DNA of 64,000 nt, taken from contig CP091064.1 in assembly GCA_021907015.1 (NCBI GenBank), positions 2,542,001 through 2,606,000 on the forward strand. Reading direction: 5' to 3'. Each line of letters opens with the position of its first letter. Position 1 is the first letter of the stretch. The notes beneath the pieces were generated by a model. It saw nothing but the letters and a program-made list of their open reading frames with translations. It was not told the DNA's origin and did no database searches. Source of the stretch: Pectobacterium sp. PL152 (GTDB lineage Bacteria > Pseudomonadota > Gammaproteobacteria > Enterobacterales > Enterobacteriaceae). This document shows positions 45,601-56,006 of this stretch, piece by piece. The translations under genes and the position numbers were made by a program.

Positions 45601-47805
45601 TGACGAGCAGGTTATTACCTGCAGTCAATGTGGTGTTCTTATTTTTTGGAAATATACTCCTGTTACCCCAAGTCTTTTGCAGCATGAATTGATAACTCAT
45701 TGGATGCATTTAGTTGGCTCAGTTGACGAGTTCCATCCTTAGAATAATAATTAGTGTAGATAATGGATGCAATGTTAATATTTCCTGCTAGATTCTGTAA
45801 TTCGATACTATCTCCAGACAAGACACTTTGATTAACATTAATATTGTCCGCTGCAGTTAAGTTGATTTTTTTATTGGCTGTTAACTGTGCATTGCCAAGT
45901 CTAATATCTTTATCTGAAAGCAGAGTGAGGTCATTTGATGCATGAACACCACCTTCAATTGATATATCATTAGAATGAAGGAGAATGTTTTTTGCACTCA
46001 AATATATATATGGATCTGTAGCTATTACTTCATCCGTTTTGGCAGTAGTATACTTCTGGTGTTCATTGGTGATCCGTTCAGAAAAATCAGCGACCAGATT
46101 GCCTCCTGCAACTATCTGTGCTGGAATATTTTCTTTAATCTCCCAACTGTTTTTTCTGTCAACCAAACGGACAGTACTTACTGTACATATTACACAGTTC
46201 CCTGAACTTCTTCAGTTCCTGTAACCCTATAGATATTGAACTTATTAACTGTACCATACAGAACGCTTTTATTGTTTAATTGTTTTCCTGTTAGAATTAA
46301 ATCTCTACCGGATGTCATCTGGCTGGAGATGTTATTTACGAAACTCGAATTGACATACAAATTATTTCCAGCAGTAATTTGGGACTCAGGGCTAGCAGAT
46401 GAAGAAAAATTAGATCTCGAAACATTGATACCTATAGGATCTGTCGATGAAGTATACATCGGCGTTATATCGATTTCACCGAACCATTTTTCAGGGTATC
46501 CATCCTTAAAGTTGGATAAAAACCAAAATATTTTTTATTATCCCATTCTGATGCTTGATTTTTTTTCAACATTCTTTTAGCACTTTGCGTTGGGATGACA
46601 TCATTATTCGTCACGATAATCTCATCCCGGAGATTATCTAATTGTTCCGTACGAATAACCAAATCCCCCGTCGTGGTCTTTATCGTTCCCGAACGGTTTT
46701 CAACCTTGATGCCTTTGTTGCCCACCGCATCTTTCTGGATCCACAGGTTATTATTCGCCTGAATGGTGGCCTGGGTATTAGTCAGGTTATCGTTAAACAA
46801 GCGCATGTCTTTTCCTGCGCTCAACGTGCCATTGTTGTTTAACGTGGTGCTGGCAACGGTAATGTCTCCCTCGCTCTTAACCATCGCTCCTTTGATAATG
46901 TCGGTCTGTTTCGCAGTAATATTCAGATCGGTTTTGGCAGTGGTATTGCCCAGCTGAATTTTTCCCTTAGCATCCAGCGTAATCCCTTGCTGCGTCGACG
47001 TCAGATTCGCCAGATTAACCCCAACTCCCTCTTCGTTAGCCACCAGCCGGATTTTGTTGGCATACATCCCCCCAGCGCTTTGGTGTCCACCGCCAATTGG
47101 GGCTGTTCGCCTTCACCGACTATGGTCGTTAGCGTACCGTCCTTATAACTGGCACGGTTGGTCCCCTGAGTCAGAGAGAGATTTTGTGCGGTAATTTTCC
47201 CATTAAGCTCGGTGGCACGGCTGATGATATCGATATAATCCTGCGTGTTGGCATCCAGTCCTTTACTGCCAATAATGATGCTGCCCTGCTTCACTTCCAG
47301 CGCGTCTAATACCCCTGTTTGTCAAACTGGGGCTTTCCGGTGGTCAGCGTGACGCCTGGCGTATTGATAAACCCGCAGCCATCACAGGTGATGCCGTTCG
47401 GGTTGGCTATCATCACGTTAGCTCTGGTGCCGAAGACCTCAAGCTTGCCGTTCAGCTCCGAACGGGTTCCGCCGGTCACTTCATTGATAATTAGGTTGGC
47501 GGTATTCCCTTGAGGTTAGTATTGGCACTAACCTGACCGGCGAGTTGGGATTCTCCCGCCACGGTCGAGTTGTTCAGTACCGCACCGGGTGCACCAACGT
47601 TGAAATCTTTATAGGTATTATGAGAAATACCTGCGCTGTTAGGTGTGGCAATATTAATCACCGGGACGTTACCCGCCTGAACCTGAGTAGTGGTATTCGC
47701 CGGATTAATACCGGCCGCAAAGGCAGGATGCAGTGGCTGAATGGCCGTCAGATAAATAAGCAGGTAGCTGATGCCGCGACCCAGTGGATGGTGCAATTTT
47801 TCCAT
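42657..47805 (-). CDS. cdiA: CdiA/HecA-type filamentous hemagglutinin with C-terminal toxin (about ten apparent frameshifts)
   Basis: TpsA exoprotein that would be exported by the neighbouring CdiB. The ATG at 47805 ([20 protein letters not shown]) gives a signal peptide ending AFAA, then the secretion (TPS) domain with [12 protein letters not shown] and [14 protein letters not shown]. Next come hemagglutinin repeats such as [11 protein letters not shown] and [20 protein letters not shown], a DUF637-type region ([14 protein letters not shown]), and a pre-toxin segment with AENTLRYN in place of VENN. The C-terminal ~100 residues hold the toxin with [20 protein letters not shown]. About ten one-base shifts interrupt it (for example 43712, 44471, 47315, 47512); those checked are short homopolymers. 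Corrected length is about 1720 residues, small for CdiA. Confidence 0.82.
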
Positions 47806-47874
47806 TGTTGTAGTTCCGTTAGCTGTGGTCCATGTCATAAACGTGCATATGCATAAAAATACAAAAGCGTGGTG

Positions 47875-49546
47875 TTATAAGGTGACGGTCACTTGCCAAT
47901 AGCCGACCCACTTATCCGGGCGTAATTCTCCGGGGAAAGCCAATGGCTTGCCCATCATCAGCGACTGGGTAAACCAGCGCCCGTTGAGCGTCAGCCCCAG
48001 CGCAGAACCCACCACCTTACCGCCGTCAACCAATCCCCCCTGCCCGCTGACCCAACCGCCATCCAACGCCCCGGTGAGCGACACCTCTCCCACGACGGGA
48101 AATGACGCCAGTTGCCAGTTCACTTCGTTACGCCAGTACGCGCCGCGATTACCAGACAAAAGCTGCTCTTTAAATCCGCGAACCGAATAGAGGCCACCGG
48201 CCGTCACGCGCTCGCTGGCATACAGATTGTCAGGGAGGTTTGGCCGTAAGCCGTCGTCAGGTAATACAGTGACGGGGTGAAAGAATAGAAAGCGCTGGCA
48301 TTCAAACTGACTTTACGAAACTGTGCGCGAGGTGCATCGGGATAACGGACATCATCACGCAGCGCGCCCAGGGTGCTCAGCCCTTGGCTAATGGACGGGT
48401 TTATCGTGAAATAGACATTCCCCGCGCTGCGGCTGTAATGGGGACCCAACGCCACGCTACTGACCACCGCACTGCTGTTAGAAAGCCTCTGCCCCGCGAT
48501 ACGATTTTCCGTATGCCGCCGTGTAATAGACATATCCAGCGCCAGTTTCTGCTGACCATCCGTAGCAGTGTGCGGTACGCACCCAACCGATGAGACTGCG
48601 CCATCCCCTCATAGCGCCAGGCGCTGCCCGGGAAAGGAAGATCCTGATGGAAGTCGTTCCAACTGCTCTGATAGCTGAACAACCAATAGCCATAAGGAAC
48701 GCTCAGACTGCCCGAAAGGCTGCGGCTGCGGCTGCGTCTGTCCTGCACAAAAGCGTTATCGCGCGAGGCAGATAACACCCACAGATCTGCTATCTGCAAC
48801 GGATTGTCCAGTGTCAACTGTGCACTCATTTGGCCCATGCCGGTGGCTTTGCTGCCGCTATTATCGGCCCCAAGATTCACATGCAACGGCAGCGTATTTC
48901 CGGCAGGTACGACCACAACTCGGGAATAACCCGACTGACTGCCGGGCTGAATATCAATGGTGACGGGCTGTGAGGTAAGGCGGTTAAGCTGTTCAAGCCC
49001 TTGTTCCAAATCACGCAAATTCAGCACCTTTCCCGCCGCGTTGGGGAACGCCATGCCTAGGGTAAGGGACGTTTTTTCCTGCTGAGAGATGGATTCGATA
49101 CGGCCTTCCGTCACCGCAATCAGTAACATCCCAGAAGAAATATCTTGCTCGGGCACCCAGGCTTGCGAGGTAATGTAACCACGCTGCAAATAGGCCTGAG
49201 ACACCGAACGCACCAGCGCCTGAATATCCGACATCCTCATGCACTGCCCAGCCCAGGGCGCGGTTAACGTCTGCTGTACCGACGAGGAAAGTACCGTGAC
49301 ACCCTGTAATTTAATCTGCTGAATACGATAGCAAAGTGCATCGTCTGCAACAGGCTGCATCCCAGGCTCTGTGGGTAGCACAGCGCTGTTTTGTAGCGCT
49401 TCGCGTTGTCGCTGTGTCTGTTCTAACAGGGCTTTTTGTTGCTGTTCAATCAATGCCCGATCGGCAGGTGTCATGCTCTCTGCGTGGCTTACCGCAGAGC
49501 AAATACCGAACACAAACAGGCTGATAATGGAAAGAGGCCTACGCAA
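47875..49546 (-). CDS. cdiB: CdiB/HecB/ShlB-type two-partner secretion transporter (two apparent frameshifts)
   Basis: Outer-membrane Omp85-superfamily pore that exports CdiA/HecA. A signal peptide (SIISLFVFGICSAVSHAES) is followed by an N-terminal helix rich in Gln (ADRALIEQQQKALLEQ), two POTRA domains (RIQQIKLQGVTVL; GRIESI) and a 16-strand barrel with SVRGFKEQLLSGNRGAYWRNE, the conserved RGF of strand-loop 6, and a C-terminal WQVTVTL. Breaks near 48560 (GG, needs GGG) and 48228 (one C short) restore to 557 residues, the ShlB length. The start appears to be TTG at 49546 with AAGGA upstream, so it is uncertain. It precedes cdiA by 69 bases. Confidence 0.88.
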
Positions 49547-49931
49547 AATAAACGCAATCCTTACGTTAATTTACAATTCGGCGTTTTTTACCTTTAATGA
49601 CAGCAGGTGGCTATCAAAAAGAGAAACCAACGTTAAATTCGATACATCATGCTTATAAATATATTTAAGTAAGCATTAAATACTAATTTCTAATTTTATA
49701 ATTAGCAGGGTGATCATTATTATATATAGAATGCCGAACTCTCTACTTTATATTCAACATATCCATGTCAATTCATGTGAGGCGTTATCGAGAAAATGAA
49801 ATGAGCCGGGTCAGTGGGTAAAGAAGCACACTAGCCGTTTCTCCCCTTATCTTAGCGAGAACGTCAGTCAGGGGGCCATGTAATGTAGATGACCTCAATC
49901 AACTAACCTTTTGGTTCAATAACCTTTATTA
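49547..49931. other. Region upstream of cdiB
   Basis: About 385 AT-rich bases between cdiB and an IS1 remnant. It should contain the cdiBA promoter. No gene or strong motif is seen. Confidence 0.55.
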
Positions 49932-50188
49932 GGTTATGACGCTCAATTCGTTGTGTGAATACTTAACTTGTCCGGTGTTTCTCTGACTCCGGAACTATTC
50001 ATCGCCATATCGACAATCTTTTCTTTTTTCCGGGCTTATGAGCGTTGTAATGGTAGTTAATCTGAAAGGTACGGTGGCACAATGTTGGCAGTAGTATCGG
50101 GGAAATCCTGCTTTTCCTGTTCCATGCTTACGAACAGGTTCTGTTTGCTGGCAATATAGGCAGGAAACGTCGATAGTGACTGTCATAA
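49932..50188 (-). mobile_element. IS1-family remnant with the same internal deletion, copy 2
   Basis: Minus-strand InsA start MTVTIDVSCLYCQQTEPVRK then HGTGKAGFPRYYCQHC, KIVDMAMN and, in nucleotides, the junction GTCAGAGAAACACC followed by a TATTCACACAACGAATTGAG segment from the InsB end (TQRIER). It then breaks off at CATAACCT, next to a small palindrome AACCTTTATTAGGTT. Frame is lost inside (CQHCATVPFR). Both IS1 remnants have the same fused parts. Confidence 0.75.
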
Positions 50189-50358
50189 GCGTTTCCTCAA
50201 AAGAAGATATCTTAAAAAATAACGGTTTTAAGTCATAACTCCTGATTGAAAGGACCGCTTTGTACACCTCGATCAATGATACAAATATCAAACATATTAT
50301 TTTTCCAAAAGATAGGGGATGAGGAAGGCAGGAACCTACCTGCCTTCCGATTTCTGGA

Positions 50359-50959
50359 TCAGGAAATAGTCCAAGTATTGTTTTGTTGCAGTGTAGCGAC
50401 AACGCCGTAAATGTTGGGTTCGAACACTAATTCAACGGCATCGCTGATTTGCTCAACATCTAGAATTTCACCTTCTTCATAGTTACCAAATACAATCCAG
50501 TAAGAAGGGTGTGGGATAAACTCAATATGCAAATTTGGCTGTGCCGCCTGTACGAAAGTCCCTGCGTTACTCATTCCGATACCGACAGCGGCCTGCTTGA
50601 GTGGAACGTTACCGCTTTCATCAATATAGAGTGAACCCGCTTGACCAGTGAATGATGTCGGGCCAAAGAAATATCCTCCATTATAGTCCAATGTGATGGT
50701 GTTAGCTGACTGAAGGTTGGCTGGAATTTCTTCACCTCCTTCAAAAATAACACCAGGTTTGACTTCCCGGTATCTGACCAAACGAAAGAGTAATCAATAT
50801 TCCAGCGGAAGGTTTCATGAACATTTGATTCACGAACTTGCTGAACCACGCCAGTGAGAAAATATTTCTCGCCTTCTGGTCAGGCGCTTTTTGGAAGATT
50901 GCTACATTACCTGAATTGCTTGAGTTGTTGATAAATTCAACGCTATATTGATTAGGCAT
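50359..50959 (-). CDS. RhiA-like protein (two apparent frameshifts)
   Basis: Conceptual 200-residue protein without signal peptide. It starts MPNQYSVEFINNSSNSGNVA with AGAGGA upstream. Restoring one A near 50822 and one G near 50771 joins NIFSLAWFSKFVNQ to NVHETFRWNIDYSFVWSDTG and to EVKPGVIFEGGEEIPANLQ. The pattern of an N-terminal NNSSN-G-(V/F)-Q segment, SLAWFSK and YSFVWS-TG resembles, from memory, the rhizosphere-expressed protein RhiA of Rhizobium, whose function is unknown. This identification needs a search. It is a single gene next to the CDI island. Confidence 0.55.
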
Positions 50960-51412
50960 GATGTATTCCTCTTTATTATGAACCTGGTATTAGGCTCAAT
51001 TTCTATTATCCATATGCCCATTTTTAAAATAACGGGGAAGTAAGTCCCGTCAATTATAGATTTAATTTTTTTATGCTGAAAATTATTTCTTTTAACTATG
51101 ATGATTAGTAATCTCGTAAGATAAGAAATGATAGGTAATCGATATACCGCAGATGTTTATTAGAAATGATGTAGCTTAATGCTAACTTCACACTCTCCTG
51201 CATATAAAGTGCAGGGAGTTAAAAGTAGAAATCAGAGGATGAGGTTAGGCCGATACAACGAGGGCTAACTTGGCTTCCTATCTTTGTGCGTCTCAGCATT
51301 TTGAGATAACAAACTGATAATGATTATCGTTAGTGTTTTGTTTATGGTAAGTTGCGGTGATGGGTTTGATCCCACTGACTGATTTTCCTTACAAAACATA
51401 CGGTTTATCACT
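50960..51412. other. Regulatory region between the RhiA-like gene and the siderophore-interacting protein
   Basis: A 453-base gene-free stretch with both divergent promoters. It contains a Fur box at 51315-51333. The rest is AT-rich without further clear elements. Confidence 0.6.
51315..51333. promoter_or_regulatory. Fur box
   Basis: TGATAATGATTATCGTTAG matches the Fur consensus GATAATGATAATCATTATC at most positions and lies 80 bases upstream of the siderophore-interacting protein gene. This predicts iron-repressed expression. Confidence 0.78.
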
Positions 51413-52319
51413 ATGTCTTTAGCTACCCGTACAACGTCTTCAGCCTATCGGTTGTTCAACTTACGCTTAGAGAGTAAGACGTTACTCTCACCTTCATTAG
51501 CTCGTTGTGTGTTCACCGGCCCGGAAGTGCGCCAGATGAAACTGGACGCGCCGGATCAGCGCATCAAGCTGCTGTTCGCCAGTGAAAGCGGGGAACTTGT
51601 GCCGATGGACGTGAGCGATACCTGGTATCAGGACTATCTGGCGCTGCCGCGTGAGCGTCGCCCGATTTTGCGTACCTATACGCTGCGTTCCGTCTCACAG
51701 GAATCACAGCAGGCGGCGATCGATTTTGTGCTGCACGGCGATACCGGGCCTGCCTCAAGCTGGGCGAATCACGCTAAGCCGGGCGATACGCTACAGATTG
51801 TCGCGCCCAATGCGGAAGCTGATGGCGACAGCGGCGGCTATGAATGGGCACCGCACGATGGCGTTGAGCAGGTACTGCTGATTGCGGATGAAACGGCGCT
51901 GCCAGCGGCGATGGGGATTCTTGAACAACTGGCTATCCAGTCTTCTCCACCGTCGGTACAGGCTTTTTTTGAAGTGCCGAAAGCGGCTGACTGCGTGACA
52001 TCGGGCAATTTCCCATTTGCGCAGATCCACTGGCTGCCACGTGAGGAAACTGGCAGCACAGTATGGGGTGAACGCCTGCTGGCGGCGGTACAACAGGACG
52101 TGGAGATTCCCTCCAGCGCCTGTACCAACCGCGATGACATCGCACAGGAAACGCCGGAAGACGAGCTATTACGGGGAACGGGCAACGGCGCATCGCCCGT
52201 TTTACGCCTGGGCGGCAGGCGAGTCTTCTGCAATCAAACGGCTGCGCCGTTATCTGCTCGACGAGCGCCACCTTGATAAAGAGACGATCAACTTTATGGC
52301 GTACTGGTCGCATCGCTAA
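51413..52319 (+). CDS. Siderophore-interacting protein (ViuB/YqjH-type ferric-siderophore reductase, apparent frameshift)
   Basis: Cytoplasmic NAD(P)H-flavin-type reductase that releases iron from siderophores. The FAD-binding barrel has RPILRTYTLRS near residue 80 followed by DFVLHGDTGPASSWA; the NAD(P)H domain has VLLIADETALPAAMGILEQL; the C-terminus is FYAWAAGESSAIKRLRRYL. The frame breaks near 52197 in a C-run; here the repair is removal of one C (or addition of two bases), unlike the usual deletions. The result is about 301 residues. No siderophore synthesis or uptake gene adjoins, so the cognate siderophore is unknown. Confidence 0.88.
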
Positions 52320-52328
52320 GAGAAACGT

Positions 52329-52348
52329 CAGGAGGAGATGCCCTCCTG
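52329..52348. terminator. Convergent terminator between the SIP gene and dsbG
   Basis: Stem CAGGAGG / CCTCCTG with loop AGATGC, in the 32-base gap between two convergent genes. Confidence 0.7.
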
Positions 52349-52351
52349 TGT

Positions 52352-53107
52352 TTATTTCCCCATCATCTCCGCCAACTGCTGTGCATCCGGCAGCCCGACG
52401 ACCTGCTGTAATTCATTCTTATCATTCAGGTAATAGATGGCAGGTGTGACGTTGGCGCCTAATTCATCCATTAGCCGCTGATTGTGCTGAATGTTATTCC
52501 AGATGTCGCGTGATGAGGACTCGGGGAACGGAGGCACCGTTTTACCATTTGAGAGCTCATACTCATGCCAGGCTTTGGCCGGATCGCTGGCGGCAAGAAT
52601 GGCTGCGGCATAACGTCCGCTTTCCGGTTTGATGACGCCGACCAGCAGCGTTTGCAACTGCACTTTTCCTGCTTTCACCCACGGCTGTGCCTGCTGCCAG
52701 AACTGTTTGCAGTACGGGCAAAATGGGTCGGCAAAGACGATGATTTTACGCGGCGCATCCTTTGAGCCTTCGGTGATAAACGGCGCCTGCTGTAGTTTCT
52801 GCCACATTTCCCGACCGGCAGGTACATATACTTCCTGCTGAATCAGCGTTTCACTCAGGTTGTTACCGTGTTCGTCATACATATAGCCCGAAATGGCGTG
52901 CTTACCGTCCGGCGTTAAGTAAATGGTCACCCCCACGCCCTGATAGCTGCCCAACCAACCTTGCACGCCGCCGGGTGCGGTGAAAGGTTTGATGATCGTA
53001 ATGCCCTGTTTTTCGATACTCTTCACCGCGTCCGGCAGGGCATCCTGCGCCAGTGACGATGCGGAAAGCGTCAATAAAGAGAGCGTGAGGAAGACACGTT
53101 TTATCAT
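52352..53107 (-). CDS. dsbG: Periplasmic thiol:disulfide interchange protein DsbG
   Basis: Periplasmic V-shaped dimer kept reduced by DsbD; protects single cysteines from sulfenylation. From the ATG at 53107 ([20 protein letters not shown]) a signal peptide precedes [19 protein letters not shown], the dimerisation domain, and the thioredoxin domain with active site [13 protein letters not shown] and cis-proline VTPAIYY. Length is 251 residues (E. coli 248). A longer open frame upstream is not homologous. Confidence 0.94.
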   Translation of the reverse strand: MIKRVFLTLSLLTLSASSLAQDALPDAVKSIEKQGITIIKPFTAPGGVQGWLGSYQGVGVTIYLTPDGKHAISGYMYDEHGNNLSETLIQQEVYVPAGREMWQKLQQAPFITEGSKDAPRKIIVFADPFCPYCKQFWQQAQPWVKAGKVQLQTLLVGVIKPESGRYAAAILAASDPAKAWHEYELSNGKTVPPFPESSSRDIWNNIQHNQRLMDELGANVTPAIYYLNDKNELQQVVGLPDAQQLAEMMGK

Positions 53108-53217
53108 GGTATTGCACCTGTATCGTGAATCATGGCCTGCCGGATAGCGTAGCGGAAGGTCTGCGCCACTGCATCGATATCCACAGTGATGCGATGAAAA
53201 CGTTTGATTACGACGCA

Positions 53218-54257
53218 CTAAATCCGTTCTGCATCGAGAATGCTCATGAGGTTCAGGCGATGTCGATAGCACTGCAGCGTCGTATCAATCGCGTCCGAAG
53301 GCATAAAGGAATCCCGATAGGTTGTTTCAACGCATTCAGCTTCTTTGGTGAGGTCTGCCAGTAGCTTTCTGGCCAGGTTTTCACTCAGCCCAATACGCTG
53401 TCCGAACAGAATGAAATCCATACCAAGGTATTCTCCGTATGCGGTTTCAAATCCTGGCGCGAGTGCTTCATCCCCTCTTCTTGAATCAGCAGTGGCAATG
53501 CCATGAAACAGGAGGAGAAATAGGTGGAATAGGGAGCGACGGAAACAAAATCATAAATGGGAGCCAACATTAACGAACCTGAGCGCGAATGTATCAAACC
53601 AAAATTACGCAGGTGCATGTCGTTGTTACCCAGCATGTAGGCGTAAGCGATGCGACGGAACAGATCTATTTTGAAGACAATATTGTCATTAACGTGTTCG
53701 CTAAGGAATAAAGCTAACTGCTCATAACTGACGTATTGCCTACCGTCGGTGAGTATTTTACCGAATTTTTCACCGATCCCCATTGCTCCATCCAACTGTT
53801 CCTGATGGATAGGGTGACCCGTTTTTTCGTCGCGGTCGAAGCGCTTAATAACGAAAGCGAACTCAGGTTCGTCATCCGTCTGTTCCGGTTTAAAACGGAG
53901 TAAGCCGTGTGGTGGGACGGCAAATCCCAGGCGTGCCATTAGCGTCATCGTGGCATGTTCATTTTCCGCCAAATAGGGAAATTCAATCGGAGAGGGTTTG
54001 AGGATGTATAGCCCTTGATGATCAACGACGGTAAACGTCCTGTCTTCTAATACCATCTGAATCTTGGGCTGATAACCAGAAATACTCATGCCTTTCTGTG
54101 TTTGTGGCAGGTCGTGCATGAATTGCTGGCGGGTGAAACGTAAGGTTGGGGAAGCATGCGCTGACCCTGCCAGATGCTTCAACCCTTTACGGCTATAGCC
54201 TGTGGCAATTTCTTCTTCGTGTGTTAGCGGTGTCAGCAAAATCCGACATCTTGTCAT
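53218..54257 (-). CDS. hipT: HipT-like serine/threonine kinase toxin (one apparent frameshift)
   Basis: HipA-family kinase lacking the N-subdomain 1. It opens [15 protein letters not shown]; the Gly-rich loop region holds [10 protein letters not shown] with the paired serines seen in HipT; the ATP-binding and catalytic parts include [27 protein letters not shown] (catalytic D in NNDMHLRN) and LAPIYDFVS (metal-binding D). One missing base near 53435 shifts the frame; repair continues [21 protein letters not shown] to a stop at 53218, about 346 residues. In E. coli O127 HipT inactivates tryptophanyl-tRNA synthetase; whether the target is the same here is unknown. It starts in a 4-base overlap with hipS. 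Confidence 0.8.
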
Positions 54258-54568
54258 GACTTATCCTCCGCGATCAGCTGTACTGCGCCGATCAGGTTCT
54301 TACCGTTTTGAATGAGGATGCCAAATAAATCCTTCTCATCCAGATGCTGAAGCTGGCTGTACTGTCGCCGCAACCAACCTTCGGGAGCTAACGAGGCAAA
54401 ATAGGGCGGTAATATTTTACTGCGAAATGTTCCGGTCTGTATTGGTAGGCTCAGTGATAAGGGCGGACCGATGTAGGACTTTTTATATTCAAACAAATAA
54501 CCTTCATCGTCCTGACTTAACTGGCCGATGTGGACACCGTAAAGATAGACCTTTACTTGACGGCGCAT
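54254..54568 (-). CDS. hipS: HipS-like small antitoxin (HipA N-subdomain 1 as a separate protein)
   Basis: A 104-residue protein equal to the N-terminal subdomain of HipA: RRQVKVYLYGVHIGQLSQ, the LSLSLPIQTG segment with RSKILPPYFASLAPEGWLR, and DLFGILIQNGKNLIGAVQL. In single-chain HipA these are fused to the kinase. A separate copy between hipB and the kinase is the organisation of the HipBST systems, in which HipS neutralises HipT. It overlaps hipB by 16 bases and hipT by 4. Confidence 0.8.
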   Translation of the reverse strand: MRRQVKVYLYGVHIGQLSQDDEGYLFEYKKSYIGPPLSLSLPIQTGTFRSKILPPYFASLAPEGWLRRQYSQLQHLDEKDLFGILIQNGKNLIGAVQLIAEDKS

Positions 54569-54879
54569 AGTTTTATCCCTAAAGCGGAACAGACGCTATA
54601 AACCGTGGCAAATTTCACCTGAGCGGGGTCTTTGAATAAACGTTTTAGCGTGGATATGGATACGCCAGTCTGTAGCTCTAGCGTAGCGAGTTCAATGCCC
54701 AACGCTTTACGTCGCATATTTAGCTGAACGCCGAATACATCCAGTGAATGAATGTGGTTTTCCAGCACAACCTCTTTGCTCGAAGCATCGCTACGCGCGA
54801 GTTCGTGCCGTAGTTCGTCGATAGCTTCGCTAATGACGTCGAGCTTTAGTAATGTTGGTGCAGTGGCGGGAGTGTTCAT
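54553..54879 (-). CDS. hipB: HipB-like Xre/Cro helix-turn-helix repressor
   Basis: A 108-residue DNA-binding protein. The C-terminal half is an Xre-type HTH: LNMRRKALGIELATLELQTG followed by VSISTLKRLFKDPAQVKFA. The N-terminal half (about 1-45) is helical and charged. First gene of the hipB-hipS-hipT operon. A perfect palindrome lies 23 bases upstream of its ATG and is the likely autoregulatory operator. Confidence 0.82.
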   Translation of the reverse strand: MNTPATAPTLLKLDVISEAIDELRHELARSDASSKEVVLENHIHSLDVFGVQLNMRRKALGIELATLELQTGVSISTLKRLFKDPAQVKFATVYSVCSALGIKLCAVK

Positions 54880-54902
54880 AAATGGACTCTACCTTTTAAA
54901 TA

Positions 54903-54919
54903 TAACCGATTATCGGTTA
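54903..54919. promoter_or_regulatory. Perfect palindromic operator upstream of hipBST
   Basis: TAACCGAT-T-ATCGGTTA, two perfect 8-base arms around one base, 23 bases upstream of the hipB start in the promoter region. Size and position suit a HipB dimer site for autorepression. Confidence 0.72.
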
Positions 54920-55033
54920 AGTATAGCCCTTAAGTTTTCTTAATATCCATATGTAAGACTTCTTGTGAGTTTTTACTCAATTTAGCCCATTTATGAGCTA
55001 AAAGATGTTTGATCACTTAATAATCTTCATACC

Positions 55034-55904
55034 TCAGAGCCTGCCGAACAGTAGCGCGATGAGCGTCAGAATCTCTTTGCTGAGCGGCTGCCCTTTCTCT
55101 TCGGCTAACAGATAGAGCGGGGTGGTGCGCCTTTCCCCTGCTGTAACGGCAGTATTTTTAATTCGCCACGCGTAATGTGTTCTGCAATTCGTGCTTCCGG
55201 CAGCCAGCCGTAGCCTACCTGATGCAAAACGGCCTGCGTGGCTGCTTCAAATGTGGTGAACGTCCAGCTTTCGGCGGAGGAAGGCTGCGTATGTGGCGTT
55301 GTGCGCGTCACAATCTCTACGCAGGGGTAGCGAGACAGTGCTTCATGGCTTAACGGCGTGGGGAGTGAGAAAAGTGGATGATGGCCGTGTGCGACGGCAA
55401 CAAAATCAACGTTCATCAGCCATTGCCCGGCAATGCCGTCAAGTTCACGCGAGGTGATGACATAAATATCCGCCTCGCGCGCTTTCAACTGTTCCGGCGT
55501 TTCATTACGCAGCACTTCGGTCAGGTGGATACGCGTGGCAGGATGCTGTTTTTGAAAGGTGCTGAGCAGGTGAAATAAGCGATCTTTGGGAAGGTGCTGT
55601 CAACCACCAGGTTGATGCTGGTCTGTTCACCCATTTTCAGAGAATGGGCGCGGGCTTCCAACGCATGAAACGAACGTATTACGGGGCGCACCTGCGCGAG
55701 CAGATTTTCACCCTCTGGAGTGAGCTCAGCTTTGCGTCCGTGGATGGTGAGTAGCGCGATGCCCAATCGCTCTTGCAGCAGAGAAAGCTGATAGCTGACC
55801 GAAGACTGGCTGCGATGAAGCGCATTTGCCGCTTGCGTATAGCCGCCCAAATCAATAACCGCCTGAAGGATTTCCCACTGTTCCAGCGTCGTCTTTGCCA
55901 GCAT
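55034..55904 (-). CDS. LysR-family regulator divergent from padC (two apparent frameshifts)
   Basis: N-terminal winged HTH: TTLEQWEILQAVIDLGGYTQ followed by AANALHRSQSSVSYQLSLLQERLG, typical of LysR. The effector domain follows. Breaks near 55589 (A-run) and 55120 (C-run) are each repaired by one base and give 290 residues ending LIALLFGRL. It is divergent from the phenolic acid decarboxylase with 102 bases between starts, so it is the likely regulator of padC, perhaps with phenolic acids as ligand (inference). Confidence 0.88.
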
Positions 55905-56006
55905 CTTTAATACATCTAAATATCGAATGGTTTTACCTGAAAAATAGCGTTATTCATCGAATTAATAAAGCTCTAGAGTGAATTCACATATTTAGGGAGA
56001 ACCATC

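Noticed and set aside
52352-53272. Longer form of DsbG starting at 53272
   Set aside because: The first 55 residues are unlike DsbG, and a proper signal peptide starts at the ATG at 53107.
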